Made by a program: the position numbers and the translations under genes
Notes under the pieces: generated by a model
Seen by the model: only the letters and a program-made list of their open reading frames with translations
Database searches by the model: none
Told to the model about the DNA's origin: nothing
Part shown: positions 1 through 10,996 of the stretch, piece after piece
How positions within the stretch are numbered: the first letter of the stretch is position 1
Layout of the letters: every line of letters starts with the position of its first letter
Source of the DNA: Pigoraptor vietnamica
Lineage: Eukaryota > Opisthokonta > Filasterea
Assembly (NCBI GenBank): GCA_943704525.1
Contig: CALSCQ010001055.1
Coordinates: 1-35,544 of the forward strand
Direction of reading: 5' to 3'
Length of the DNA stretch: 35,544 nt

Positions 1-23
1 ACGCACGCAGCACGCATATACAG

Positions 24-25
24 AC

Positions 26-114
<89 letters not shown>

Positions 115-115
115 C

Positions 116-159
<44 letters not shown>
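24..159. repeat. (CA)n microsatellite in an intron
   Basis: Nearly pure CA dinucleotide tract with occasional CG interruptions. It lies upstream of the splice acceptor at 239-240, so it belongs to an intron of the SDR gene that starts left of the window. Positions 1-240 hold no coding sequence that I can support. Confidence 0.95.
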
Positions 160-162
<3 letters not shown>

Positions 163-240
163 CTCTTTGTTCACAAAGGTATTTGTATCAGCCGTGTCCC
201 TGTGACCGACACACGTCCCCGCACGCACACGCACGCACAG

Positions 241-1024
241 GGTACCGTGGTCTTCCGGGCTGCAGCATCTACGGCGCCACGAAGTCCGCCCTCTCGTACT
301 TCCTGGAGTGCCTTCGCATTGAGCTCTACCCGACAAACATCCGCGTCGTGGACGTCTGTCCTGGTGAGCAAGTGCTCAACGTACCCACAACGGATGCCGT
401 TACTGCCTACCCCTAGCCCTCCGATTTGTTCTCACACAACACGCCTTCGGCGTAGCAGAGTGGCTCGCTGTTACGTTCCCTCCGTTATTCGGGGCTATCT
501 TCGTAACCTTTCCCGCTTTGTTTTGGCAGGATTTGTGGACACGGAAATGCTGCACTCGTCGTCGAAAGAGTTCAAAATTCCGTCCGCGCTTATCTTGGAG
601 TGCGACAAATCGTGCGCGGGGATCGTCAAGGCCATCGCGAGGGGACAGCGGTGGGTCGAGCTTGTGTGCTTGTGTGTTATCTGCTTATGTGCGTATGTGC
701 TTATGTGCGCTCACTTGCGAGGAGGGTGCATGCGCCCAGCGTGGACCTATGCCTCTTTTTCTGCGTGCATCCGATTTATCGCCCGTGTCAGAGAAATGTG
801 CTCGTGTTCTTTGGAAGTGTGTATTGGTAGCGTCTTGAAGAATCTAACGACCCCTCTTCCTTGTCTGCTCCCCCTCCCTCTTTCACCCTCCATGTAGCCA
901 CTACGGCTTTCCGTGGTACTTTGAGCACGTGCTGATGGTGGTCGCGCGGTGGATGCCCTCGTTTGCGTACGAGTGGATCACGTCATGGGGCATCCGCAAC
1001 ATGCACACAAAGAAGAACGACTAA
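241..1024 (+). CDS. Short-chain dehydrogenase/reductase, 3' part (three exons)
   Basis: C-terminal part of a classical SDR (NAD(P)-dependent oxidoreductase); the N-terminal Rossmann half lies in exons beyond the left edge. Exons 241-363, 530-650 and 898-1024, ending in TAA. Introns start GTGAGC and GTGGGT and end CAG and TAG; the joined frame is open. The catalytic YxxxK motif is visible as YGATK, preceded by GLPGCSI. It is followed by the usual RIELYPTNIRVVDVCPGFVDTEM, i.e. the strand and PG-F-V-x-T loop after the active site. The FPW segment near the end is typical of bacterial-like SDRs with a hydrophobic tail (here WYFEHVLMVVARWMP). The last four residues, KKND, fit a dilysine KKxx ER-retrieval signal, so an ER-membrane location is likely (inference). 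Substrate unknown. Confidence 0.88.
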
Positions 1025-1264
1025 AGCGACCGTGTTGCGCACAGCCGAGACACGCTACTGCGATCGCTGAATAATTGCACTCCGCACATAGCGTGCAATC
1101 CAAGGCAGTGGTCTCGTACAGCGAACGGCTAGACATCTGCACACTGTTCTCTCAATCACCGCACAACGCTTGCTGCTCTCTGCCCACAAACATCCGCCGC
1201 GACGACGTGCAACCACAAACCCCCAACACACGCGCGCACACACGGGAATCTCCACCATCGCACT

Positions 1265-1774
1265 TTAGTATCCGTACGATGACCGCCCTCCCTTCCAGCT
1301 CTTGCGCTCGGCGCCCTCGTCCTGAAACCCCAACCCCATGCGTCCAGAGCCACCGCCGTGCTGCGGACCTCCGTACATGCCCTGCCGCGCCTTCTCAAAT
1401 TGGCTCTCCAGATCGCGGTTGATGCGATCGCCCACGCGCTTGTCCACTGCGGATTGCGCCGGCGCTGCGCCCGTGGAAGAAGAGGCAGGCGCAGACGCGG
1501 GGGCGGCGACCGCGGCGCCCTTCTTCGCACCCATTAGCCTCAGGAATTTGTTCTTGCGGTCGTCCGATTCGAACTGCGACTGCGACCAATCGACCCACCC
1601 CGACTGCGAGGACACAGACGAACAACGCAAACTGTCAAAAAACGCGCAGCCAAGCCAGTGCACACTGTGCGCCCTTTTGACGTTATAATATCGCACAAGA
1701 CATCGTGAAGAGCCAGTTGAGAAGGCAACCACCGCGATTTAACCACTCAAACTCACACACACACACACACGCAC

Positions 1775-1812
<38 letters not shown>

Positions 1813-1870
1813 CCACACACACCCACGCACACACACACACACACACGCACACATCCACACACACACGCAC

Positions 1871-1912
<42 letters not shown>

Positions 1913-3050
1913 ACGCACACACACACACACACAGCCACAACATGCCACAGCGTCCCCAACGCACCTTATTCTCGCTCGCCGGCGGTGCTTCGGGCGCCAC
2001 TTTGGCCTTCTTCGTCGCCACAGCGTCGGCAGTTCCATCGTCCTCACGTGACCTCTTCTTGTCGCAGTCCTTAGCAGAGGGCTTCGCGTCGCCCTCAGAC
2101 GCACGTGACTTGGGCTTCTTCCCATCGCCACTGTCGTCGTCGTCGTCCGTTCGCTTCGATTTCTTCTCCCTGTGCGACGCGTCTTTCTTGGATCCATCCA
2201 CGCCATCAGATGCGCCCTTGCCGCCGTCTTCGCGCTCCTCCCGCTTGCGCTCCTTCTTCGCCTCCTTCCGCCGGCGACGCTCGTCCTCCGTCTCTTCGTC
2301 GCGTTTTCGGCGGTGTTCCTTGTCGTCCCGGTGCCGATCGCTGCGCTCATCGCCCTCTCTTTCGCGCTTCTCTTTTTTCTCTTTCTTCTCTTTCTTTTCC
2401 TTCTTCTCCTTTCGGTCGCCGTCGCTCACTGCGCGCCCTTCGTCTTTGTGTTTCTTCGCCTTCGCACCCTCGGCATCATCTTCGCGCTTCCGTTTCTTCG
2501 ACGAGTGCTCCTCCTCGCCGCGGTGGCGCTCGCTTGAGGACCCTTTGTCCTGCCAAAACGGGTCGAGGAGAGGCGAGATGGCGGTTACTTGTGTCTCACA
2601 CAAACAGGAGGAGTGGGAGCGAGGGAATGCATCTGTGCTCGGAGACACAGAGACACACACACAGACAAACAGAGCGGAGGAGTGGGTGGGAGGGAATGCA
2701 TGTGTGCGTGGACGGAGGGCTGGGCGCATCTGAGTCTCACAGCCCCAGACACAAACAGGGCCGACGAGTGGGTGGGACGGAATGCAGCTGCGTCTCATAG
2801 ATCGGGACAGGCACAAACATGGAAAGTGTGGAAGGTGCGTGATCTGCCGGCGAGACAGTGCGCAACGTGAGGCGGGAGAAGGGTGCGCGTGTGTGCATGC
2901 GTGTGTGTGTTTGTGTGTGTGTGTGTGTGCGTGTGTGCGTGCGTGTGTTTTTGAAAGTAATGAACCACGTTGCTGCTGTGATCGGGGTGTGGCGGTGCTT
3001 GCAACACACACCTCTTCGCGCTTCCGCGCTTTGTCACTGCTCTTCCCCAT
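1265..3050 (-). CDS. SMAP-domain, lysine/glutamate-rich protein (KNOP1/SMAP-like)
   Basis: Three exons on the minus strand: 3050-3012, 2549-1965 and 1603-1265, all joined in phase 0; 320 residues. The ATG at 3050 begins MGKSSDKARKREE. Exon 2 (residues 14-208) is highly charged: SSKKRKRED, a run of KEK units, RDDKEHRRKRDEETEDERRRR, DDDDDSGDGKK, with several nuclear-localisation-like clusters. Exon 3 carries WVDWSQSQFESDDRKNKF then LRLMGAKKG, which is the hallmark of the SMAP domain of small acidic protein and of lysine-rich nucleolar protein KNOP1. It ends with an LExQFExA helix and a GRMGLGF motif, also usual at the end of that domain. Family function is poorly known; a nuclear or nucleolar place is inferred from the basic clusters. 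Intron 1 (3011-2550) holds a CA tract and a 3-copy repeat; intron 2 (1964-1604) holds a GT-sense tract close to the donor. Confidence 0.85.
1749..1932. repeat. (CA)n microsatellite in intron 2 of the SMAP gene
   Basis: Imperfect CA repeat on the plus strand, so GU-rich in the transcript of the minus-strand gene. It starts about 30 nt after the donor at 1964. Long VCVCVC reading frames here are artefacts of the repeat. Confidence 0.95.
2600..2795. repeat. Three imperfect copies of a 65-86 bp unit in an intron
   Basis: Three copies begin with ACAAACAG at 2600, 2665 and 2751. Each continues with a GxGGAGTGGG(T/A)GxGAxGGAATGCA block. Spacing is 65 and 86 bp. All lie in intron 1 of the SMAP-domain gene. 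Confidence 0.8.
2887..2952. repeat. (GT)n tract in intron 1 of the SMAP gene
   Basis: GT-rich on the plus strand, CA-rich in the sense of the minus-strand gene. It lies 60-125 nt after the donor at 3011. Confidence 0.85.
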
Positions 3051-3258
3051 CTGCGACACGGACCAATACGAACACAAAACCACCCCACACACAAGATTGA
3101 AAAAGAAGAACCAACGAGCAGGAGCCCTTGCCAACGAGTCCCACGTGCGGATGTAACAGGAAAGACTGTTACTACTTCATTGTTTACGAAAACTGAACCT
3201 GAACTGTGCTTGACGGCATCTTCGCTCGACACGTCCCACAGTATTTCAACCTGCGACC

Positions 3259-4590
3259 ATGTCGAATGTCGCTGTGGGCTTTGGCTCTCTTCCAGCGGAG
3301 GTGATTGTCACACACATCGTCCCTCACCTCGCGAACGCAGACGTCTGCCGCCCCCGCAAGGTCAACGGATTCCTTCGCCGGGTCCTCGCGGCCGACGAGC
3401 GCCTCCTCCACCTCTGGCCGCTGTACAGTCGCCTGTACATCGAGGACGGGGCGTTTCGCGAGGAGGTGCGCGCCTCGATCACCGTCCACCGCCTCGTGCT
3501 GTCTGCTCGCGATTCGTTTCGTCGTGGTGAGCGCGTGATCGTGAAGGACATTGCCGCATTCGCGAACGGCAAATCTTCTGGGTGTGTTTTATCCGACGGA
3601 CTTGCCGGACATGGCGGTGCTGTCGGGTGTACACACGATATGCATGGATAGAGCCTTCCAGTCGCCTTCATATTGCCAACGTAGCTGTCCCGGACCTGTC
3701 CGGCATGTGCCCGCAACACGCCGTACTTGAGCAATTCCCACAACATTATGGCCTCGGTCAGGGTGACAGCGGTCTGACGGACGTGTCGAGTCTCATCGAC
3801 GCGAAAAACGGTCGACCTAATCCACTGTAGGAAGTTACCGCCCTCGCAGATCGCCGCGCTGCGTGGCGTGGTCAAGGTGGTTCTACACGAGTCGGCGCTT
3901 TCTGCGACTCCGATAGAGCTGGGCGGCGTTCACTCGCTCGATCTCACGCACTCGCGCGGGCTGACCGATGTCGCGAACGGTCGCGGGATACATACCCTGG
4001 TGCTTGCCCATTGCGAGAACGTCGTCGACGTCTCGGCGCTTGCGAACGTGCATCACGGGAGGGGTGGACGAGAGAGGGAAGAACGGACCCATCCGTACGC
4101 GGCCGCGGGACGTGTCGGCACTCGGCGGCATACACACACTCAAAGACATTCTCGCGCAGAACTGATTTCTGCTTGAAGGGCGCGGAAGCTCTCGGTCGCA
4201 GCAACCACCCGCTCGTCTTGTCCTCTACACGGTGCGACATCGTCCACTTTTCGCACTTGGGCACCGTCCACACCCTCGATCTCTCGAACAACGTTCATTC
4301 GTTCCGGGGCCGGTCTCGGTCGTGTCCAAGTGCTGAAACTCAACGACTGTTGTGATTTTGTCGATGCTTCTGCGCTCGGTTAGTGGCGTGCACACGTTGG
4401 CCTTGGCGCGCTGTCGCGTGACGGACGTCTCGGCGCTCGGCGGCGTCCACACGCTGACCATTGTGGAGTGCGCGGTGTCGGATGTTCTGCGCTCGCGAGT
4501 GTTCACACGCTTGCGATAACACGGCGCATTTGTGCCATGGAGGGGTTTCGTCGGCTTGTCGCTGTACACACTCTCGATCATTTACGCGCC
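3259..4590 (+). pseudogene. Decayed F-box-like / LRR gene
   Basis: The ATG at 3259 opens MSNVAVGFGSLPAEVIVTHI, an F-box-like helix (LPxExIVxHIxPHL). A module follows with LYIEDGAFREEV and HRLVLSARDSF, shared with the Sel1-type gene at 4650-5560 (KYLEEAAFCEEV). The first frame stops at 3649-3651. Remnants of LRR units then appear in changing frames: LPDMAVLSGVHTICM (about 3597), GLTDVSSL (about 3770), LGGVHSLDLTHSRGLTDV (about 3921), IHTLVLAHCENVVDVSAL (about 3990), VSALGGVHTLTIVEC (about 4425) and LVAVHTLDHL (about 4558). Several stops and shifts separate them. It looks like a dead paralogue of the gene at 13769-15239. It is convergent with the Sel1-type gene. Confidence 0.75.
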
Positions 4591-4649
4591 GACATGTCCA
4601 AAGAACGAGCGCATACGCAGCGCATTCATTTCCACACTAATACATCAAG

Positions 4650-5560
4650 TCAAAGCCCATGTCGCTTGAGCACGTCCCCGTTCGTCAGGAGCCAATTCTT
4701 CGCGCCCCAATCGCCCTCGTCCACTGCCGCACTCCGAATGAGCGCAGCGCCCCTCGCCTCGTCACGCGGCACACACTCACTGCTGCCTTCGTAGAGACGG
4801 TTGCCGAACCAGTTCATCGCGCCATAGTGGCCCATCGCAGCCGCCCGCTCCCACCGCGCGACGCCCGCCGTTGGGTCACGTGCCCAGCCGAGGCCAAACA
4901 ACAGGCACAAGCCATGGAAGAACATGCCCGTCGCACACCCGCCGTTCGCAGAAGCGGCAAACAGCGAGCGCGCCCTGTCTTCATCCTCTGCGATCCCGAT
5001 GCCGAAATAGTGGCAATAGCCTTCTCAAACGCACGCACGGGGTCGGCTTCGTCCCCGGTAGAGAGAAGGAGGGATGCACTCGCACGCGCAGCGACCCTGT
5101 GCCGCTCCTCTGCCCTCGCATCGCTAGGGCCGCCCCAACAATAGAAAAAGAGCACGTCAAGCGACAAGTGGGCACGCGCCTTCTCCATTGGAGTCGAACC
5201 CTCGTCCGCAAGCGCCGCTTCAAAGAGCGCCCGGGCGCGCTTGAATTCGAACGGAGCCAAGTGAAACACCCTCATCGCGTAGTCGAAGGGGCGCAATACG
5301 ATTTTCCCCGCGGGAATGCGCGAATTCACCTCCTCGCAGAACGCGGCTTCCTCAAGGTACTTGCGAGTGCACAGCGACGACAGGCGGTACATGCGCTCGT
5401 GGCGAAGGAGGTGAAAAAGACGGCTGCACGTCCTGGCCAGCGCGCCCTTCTCGCCATTCGTCAGATAGGGCAGCACGTGGACGACAATCAACTCCGCGGG
5501 GAGCGTGTCGAGCGTGAACGAGAGCGAATCGAGGTAAGGTGCGGAAGGGAAGTCACACAT
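4650..5560 (-). pseudogene. F-box-like + Sel1-repeat gene with one frameshift
   Basis: The ATG at 5560 opens an F-box-like segment: LPAELIVVHVLPYL, then ALARTCSRLFHLLRHERMY. Next comes the family module KYLEEAAFCEEVNSRI (about residues 69-84) and a helical region through DPVRAF. At 5021-5026 the frame must shift by one base. Downstream, the other frame gives Sel1-like repeats: GYCHYFGIGIAEDEDRA...LFAASANGG and GMFFHGLCLLFGLGWARDP...AAMGHYGAMNWFGNRLYEG, ending in TGA at 4650-4652. The new frame has a TGA just before the junction, so neither frame alone spans the protein. The rest is intact, which suggests a recent one-base loss or an assembly error. Sel1 repeats are solenoids that bind partners; with an F-box a substrate-adaptor role in ubiquitination would be natural, but this is inference. 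Confidence 0.72.
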
Positions 5561-5975
5561 GCCGGAGAGTTACGAAGACGAGAATGCTGAGATGAACTGC
5601 GAATCGAATACGATTTTGTATAGGCGCAAGCGGAGAGAGAGAATGACGCAAAAAGGACGAGTGAATCGACGTACGCTGCAAATCAGGGGGTACTCGTGAG
5701 TACCGGAAGCACACACACACACACACACAATAATACACACCCACAACACACTAACACATAGTGTACACAATCACATAATATGCACACACAAAGCGACACA
5801 CTCAACCACGACATACGCAAACACTACTAGCCAGGCACGCCGCAGGTACGCACGCACGCACACACACACAAACACACACAGACACGCACACACACACGCA
5901 ACACGCAGACACGCACACACACACACACACATACACACACACCACACACACACACCACACACACACACACACACA

Positions 5976-6042
<67 letters not shown>

Positions 6043-6084
6043 CGTCAGTCACGGTCACTCAAAATACCGACACAACCAAACAAC
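5561..6084. other. Spacer with long (CA)n tracts
   Basis: Spacer between the divergent Sel1-type gene and the small membrane protein. It holds CA-rich DNA at 5709-5729 and 5858-6040, the latter largely pure in its last 70 bp. No gene can be supported; the long cysteine/valine reading frames are translations of the repeat. Promoters of both neighbours must lie here but no clear motif is visible. Confidence 0.85.
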
Positions 6085-6636
6085 ATGCGCACTTTCAACA
6101 TCCCAAAACACAAGAAAATACACAAACACACACAGAAACCACACACATGGACATACCTGATCGACGTACTCTCTCGTTTCGCTGGCACGGACTCTCGATT
6201 GCTCGCGTTGTACGCCGAGCTAAATAGGTTCGGCGGGTTACCAAAGCCGCCTCATCGTTGTCCGGACTCACCCTCACTGTCAACAGCCGGCGTCTCTCTT
6301 CTCTCTGAGCCTGCTTGCTGCTGCTGTCATGAACCACTGAAGAAAGCGCGCGCGTGGGATGTTCACGAACCGTCGGCTGCTCGCGAAGAGAATCGCAACA
6401 GCCTGCTACTCCTCGGCAACATGCTCGCGTGGGTCACGAATGTGGCGCTGTTCTCGTGCGCCGGTATCGGCGTTCTTCTCCTGGTCGCCTGCGTACTCCC
6501 CGAAACTGCTGGCCTCGCAATGTTCAGCGCCATAGTGTGCCTGTCGTCCATTGTGATCATGCTGGCGCGCGTTATTGCGCAGTGGGACCGCGTGTTGCTG
6601 CTTTCCGAAAGGGAAGTCGCCGACGCAAATCTGTAA
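6085..6636 (+). CDS. Small protein with two C-terminal membrane helices
   Basis: Open frame of 183 codons with an ATG at 6085. I do not recognise the family. The first ~27 residues (K/H/T-rich) come from CA-rich DNA and may be non-coding; the true start or an upstream exon could lie at the CACACAG near 6134. The reliable part is the C-terminal half. Residues about 113-137 (MLAWVTNVALFSCAGIGVLL) and 141-163 (GLAMFSAIVCLSSIVIMLA) are two strong hydrophobic helices with a short PETA turn between them. A short polar tail, RVLLLSEREVADANL, follows. A CCCC cluster before the helices might be a palmitoylation site (inference). Confidence 0.45.
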   Translation: MRTFNIPKHKKIHKHTQKPHTWTYLIDVLSRFAGTDSRLLALYAELNRFGGLPKPPHRCPDSPSLSTAGVSLLSEPACCCCHEPLKKARAWDVHEPSAAREENRNSLLLLGNMLAWVTNVALFSCAGIGVLLLVACVLPETAGLAMFSAIVCLSSIVIMLARVIAQWDRVLLLSEREVADANL

Positions 6637-7041
6637 AATATGATGTTAAAGAAAACATTTGCATGAAAAGTGTGTGCGTGGACCGGCACTCCGGCGTCCG
6701 GGTTGCTGGCCGATGATCCACTGTGCTTACTGTGACGGAGCGGAGCCAATGGACGTCAGTGTGCCTCGGGATTAACTGGCTTTTGAACATAGGGAGGTCA
6801 AAGGAAGTGGAGACGAGACGCGCGCCCTTTTCGTCATAAAATCATTGTTATAAGTTTCCTCCCTTCGACCCGTAGACGCAGCGCACGTGCAAACGGCGAT
6901 TTACCCAGTGCTGCATATAGACAGCCACGCGGTCCACACAACAAACGTCGGTGACAGAACATCTGCTCAAAGACAACGGTGTGTACGCCCCCCTGGGGCC
7001 TACACTTCCGTTGATATTAAAATTAGCGGTGGTGTACGCAG

Positions 7042-7157
7042 CTCAGCGCAACGACAGCGACGACAATGCAATTCAGCGCGGCGAAAACGATGACAACGCA
7101 AACTCAGCGCGACGAAAACGAGTGACAACGCAAACTCAACGCGGCGACAGCGACGAC
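7042..7157. repeat. Imperfect ~32-bp tandem repeat
   Basis: About four diverged copies of a unit with the pattern CAGCGCGxCGAxAACGAxxACAACGCAA. It overlaps the last codons and 3' flank of the TFxPxxN gene. The rest of the spacer 6637-7041 shows no gene. Confidence 0.65.
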
Positions 7158-10100
7158 GATCCCTCCAACAGCGTCTCATACTTGAACATGTTCGGCTGGA
7201 ACGTGCACTCGGCGTCCGCCATTTGCACGAGTGCCTTCGCAAGGCGCGGGCGTGTGGAAAGGTCCAACGCTTCGGTCGCAAAGCGGAATGGGCGCGGTTC
7301 CGGCACCTCCGGCCGCCAATTCTCGCCCGTTGCAAACGCGCGTTTGGTGCGCGCGGCGAGCTCTCGGTCGTAGCGGAGCTTGAGCTCGCGCAGTTCCATG
7401 TGCCTGCGTGGGCGAAGAAACGTAAGGAAAACAGCGAAGAATTCGAGCCACGCGTTATGTTAATACATTAAATGCGACTGTACACTCTCACGACACCTCC
7501 ATTCAAACGGGCCGGTTCACAAGAACTCCTTCATACACGGTGAGGGACAGCCACGTGCGCACCACGACGGAGCACCCACCGGTCCATGCCCGGAATAGTC
7601 ACGGCCTTGTCCGCAATTGCAGGAACAGACGTGTTGACGGAAGGGTGGAACGTGCACTCGGCCATCTCCTGCCTCCGCCTTGCCTCCGCACCCTCCCGCA
7701 TGCGTTCCTCGTGGCGAGTGGCCCATGCACGCAGCATCTCGTGCGCGACGCCGTCCGCGCCGCCGGCGATCTCCCCAACGACAGAGGGCACGTCCGCGTA
7801 CTTTTTCGCAGGCGTTTTCCGCAGGAGCGCCTCGCGCTGGGCGTCGTCAATACCCACCATGTGCATATTCCCCGGAGTCGTCGTCGCAGTGTCAGAGATG
7901 TAATGGGGGTCCGTCGCACCGCGGAGAGTGGCCTCGAGGGCAGTTCCGCCGGCGTGCTGTAACACCGTCTGTGGCTGAAACGGGCACGTCGCGCGCAGCT
8001 CCACGTCACGTGACGCGGCACGCAGGGCCTCACGGCGCGCGGGGAGTGCAACGCTCTCGGCCGCCAAGTGCTCGACGGTGCGATGGGACGCGAGTTCTCG
8101 CGAGTGGTCGTTGATGCTCGGCTGGAACGTAAACTGCGAGTAGTACTCATCCTGCGCAGAGGGTATAGGAGTTGGTTTGTTAGGCGCGGGTACATTGCAC
8201 ATGTGTTTGGTGCAAAACAGTGGTACGTGTGAATATGTTTCGTTTTTTGGCGGAAGAATGTGCGGGTGCATGTGCATGTCTATTTGTTTGTTGAGTTTCT
8301 GTGTGCGCGAATGAATGGCGAAACCGAGTCTTGACATACGTCTTGCACAACGCCGAATAGCACAGCAACCCACCGCGAGTGCCGCGCGCTTTCCGTACAA
8401 AACACCGGCCGAGGGCTCGGCAAGAACGTCCTCTCGCGAGCGACCGGGTGGCTGCGTGCGCTGCATTCGCTCGGCGTCCATGGCAACGGAAGACGGGTTT
8501 ATGCGCGGATGGAACGTGTGTTGCGCGTTCTGCCACTCGCCCGCAGCCGCCTGCGGCCGTTAAAATTACAAAAACAACGAGCATGTGAGCTTGACTCCGA
8601 ACCCGAACGGAAGCAGCCGAACCACAGAGAAGCCCGCACACAAAACATGAAACAATGAACGACACTGCATGCCCGCGGCGCCAATGTACGGGTGTGTACC
8701 ATAGGCGCACGCACAGAGAAAGGTCCGCTTAAATCATGACAACAAACGACGCAGTACCTCCCACACAACACAATACGAAAATGTCAAACAGCACACCATT
8801 ATCACAAATGTCAAACAGCACCCCGGACCCACCCATGCCTGCCGGCGGCGCGCGACCTCCTCTTGTCGCCGATGGAAGGCCGTCTCCGACACGTGCCGCC
8901 GCGTCTTTTTGGACGAGGACGGCCTCTCCGGCGTGCGCGCACTCACAGACGTGCGGGATGTCAGGACTTTCTCGCGTGCCTTTCGCGTCCGCGCGTCGTC
9001 AGGGACTCCGTACTTGGCCAGTATCACGTCACGCGCTACCTCTTCCCACGGGAGGTCGCTCTGTGCCTCCTCCACGCTCTCGTTCCTCGCAAAGAAGGGG
9101 TCCAGCACGCGACTCACGCCGTCGTCCGCGCGCGTTTTCGCACTCCGCATAGCATGCGCGCGCTCCATTTCCCGTGCGGCGCGTTCCCTCTCTTCGGTCT
9201 CGACCACCTCGGCCCCGATGCGATCTGCGATGGCCCGGCTGCGCTCGTTGATCGCCGGCGAGTACGGCTGCGGCACCTCGACCTCGGCGCGAATGCCGGC
9301 GATGTTCACGCGTCGTTGTGCTTCCACGAGCTTCGCGCGCTTGTCGATCGGTGTCCACGAAGCCGGCGGACGCGAGTGGGTCGTCGGGCGGAATGTGTAC
9401 ACCTTGGCGTCTTCTCTCGCCTTTTCCTCCGCAAGCTCCATGCGACGCACGTCCCTCTCGACGGCGGCGGCTTGGAGGCGCACCTCGACGGGATCGCGGT
9501 TGAGAATGAGCGGGCGGTCGCCGAGTGCGGCGGACGCCTGTGCAAGAACAGGGAGTTAAACACAAATCACTCAACTGAATTTCTTCTAGCGCAAGGTGCA
9601 TGACCACGAAGGCAATTACTGGAAACATGTTCGCACACAACCCACTCGCACCATATTCCAACAATGCCCTTCTTCCCTGTTCTAAACGAAGCATACAACG
9701 GCTCACCTCTTCCGCGAGAATGCGAACGGCCTCGTCCTCAAGCAGCGCACGCAGCGCAGCACGTGCCTCGTACGCCGCCGTCTTTGGTTCCGCAAGGCGT
9801 TGGTCGAGCGCGCGTTGCTCCGCCGCCCGCTTCGCAGCCTCTTGCGGCGTCAGTGCAGTGTCCACCGCTGGGGCCGACCTCTCCACGCACCGCGCGTGCG
9901 AGCGTCGTTGCTTCAGCGGCGACGCGGCCATGACAGGTCGTACGGCCTGCTCGCTCTGCGCGGCATCGTCACCGTGCTCATGCAATTGTGACGCGATCGA
10001 GTGCACCGACGGCGCTGGAGATAAGATCCCCCTGGCGGCGACCGCAACCTCAGCCGGCGCTGCGTCCACAGCGGCTGCGATGGGAGACGTAGGCTCGTCT

Positions 10101-10822
10101 AACGCAGGCACCGCAGGCGACGAAGGGACGGGGTTCGTCACAGGCGCCGCAAAGCTCATAGTGCGATCGTTGGGTGGCAGCGCATCTTTGAGCGGTGTGG
10201 CGAAAGGCGCCGACGGTATTCCGTCGGTCCGCGACGGCGCTCGGGGTGTCGACGTTGCCAGCGACCACGTCCCCGTCATGTTCGTCAAGGGCAGCTGCGA
10301 TGCCGCTTGCATCGAGGTCGATAGGGCACGCGTAGGGGCCGACGGCGGCTGCGCAGTAGTCGTAGGCACTTGCATCGCCGATTGCGACGACTGCGCTGCC
10401 AACAGGGCCGCCTGAGCGCGCGCCTGTGCGATCATCTTCGCGCGACGCGTGATATCGGGCGGTGGAGACGGAAAGCCGCGACTCGACGGCGGCGAAGGGG
10501 GAAGTGTGTCCATTCTCACGCCAATGTTTGCGGCAAGGGGTCGCCTTGCTTCGGTGCTAGCAGAGGGCGGCTGAACGCGTGCGGGAGAGTCCACGGACAC
10601 CGCTTCGTGCACATCGCGGTTCGATTCGTCCGCACCAAGCGAGGGAAAAGCGCTTCCTGCATTGTTTCCAAGTGCCGGCGGAGAAGGAAAGGGCATTTCC
10701 GCCTCTGCGGCGGCGATGAGATTACGGTTCGCGTCGAACGCCGCCCAAAAGTCGCCGTGTGCTGCGCCGCGTTCCCCCGCAGCGCCAATGCGCTCGGCAA
10801 GAACAGACCTGTATCCCCGCAT
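7136..10822 (-). CDS. TFxPxxN-repeat coiled protein, candidate cytoskeletal/ciliary
   Basis: Five exons: 10822-9707, 9537-8833, 8550-8374, 8151-7580 and 7403-7136; 945 residues. All junctions keep frame, including a phase-2 join (GMDR|HMELREL). The ATG at 10822 opens MRGYRSVLAERIG. Residues 1-340 are a proline/serine/alanine-rich, probably disordered region. After that come charged helices with short repeats: YTFRPTTHS (about 419), HTFHPRINPSS (617), FTFQPSINDHSRELA (673), CPFQPQ (722), CTFHPSVN (832) and CTFQPNM (923). A related YSPAINERSRAIADRIG occurs near 460. Multi-copy TFxPxxN(xxS) motifs of this kind occur in uncharacterised proteins of flagellate protists; I know of no assigned reaction. 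A basal-body or axonemal role is a guess supported only by the CEP290 gene in the same window. Three of its four introns begin GTGGGT. Confidence 0.8.
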
Positions 10823-10996
10823 GGTGTGCGCGCATGGTGGTGCGGGTGGCCACCGCAAATGCGCGCTTCGGTGAGTTTAGAATGGATGGCGGGAAAGGGC
10901 AAACGATTTTTGCGGCGACGTTTTTGAAAAACCCTCCTTCCGGATTTGGAATGTCACGTGCCCATATGTTACTGAGCGTTACTATCTGCAGTAGGC

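Noticed and set aside
5771-6058. Cysteine/valine-rich (VCVCVC) proteins, here and at other CA/GT tracts
   Set aside because: Pure dinucleotide repeats leave all frames open; no start context or homology.
8338-8340. Strong-looking donor GTATGT at 8339 in the TFxPxxN gene
   Set aside because: Its phase does not match the acceptor at 8152; the GTGGGT at 8373 keeps the frame.
10823-10858. Twelve-residue N-terminal extension of the TFxPxxN protein
   Set aside because: It would start at TTG; the ATG at 10822 is used instead.
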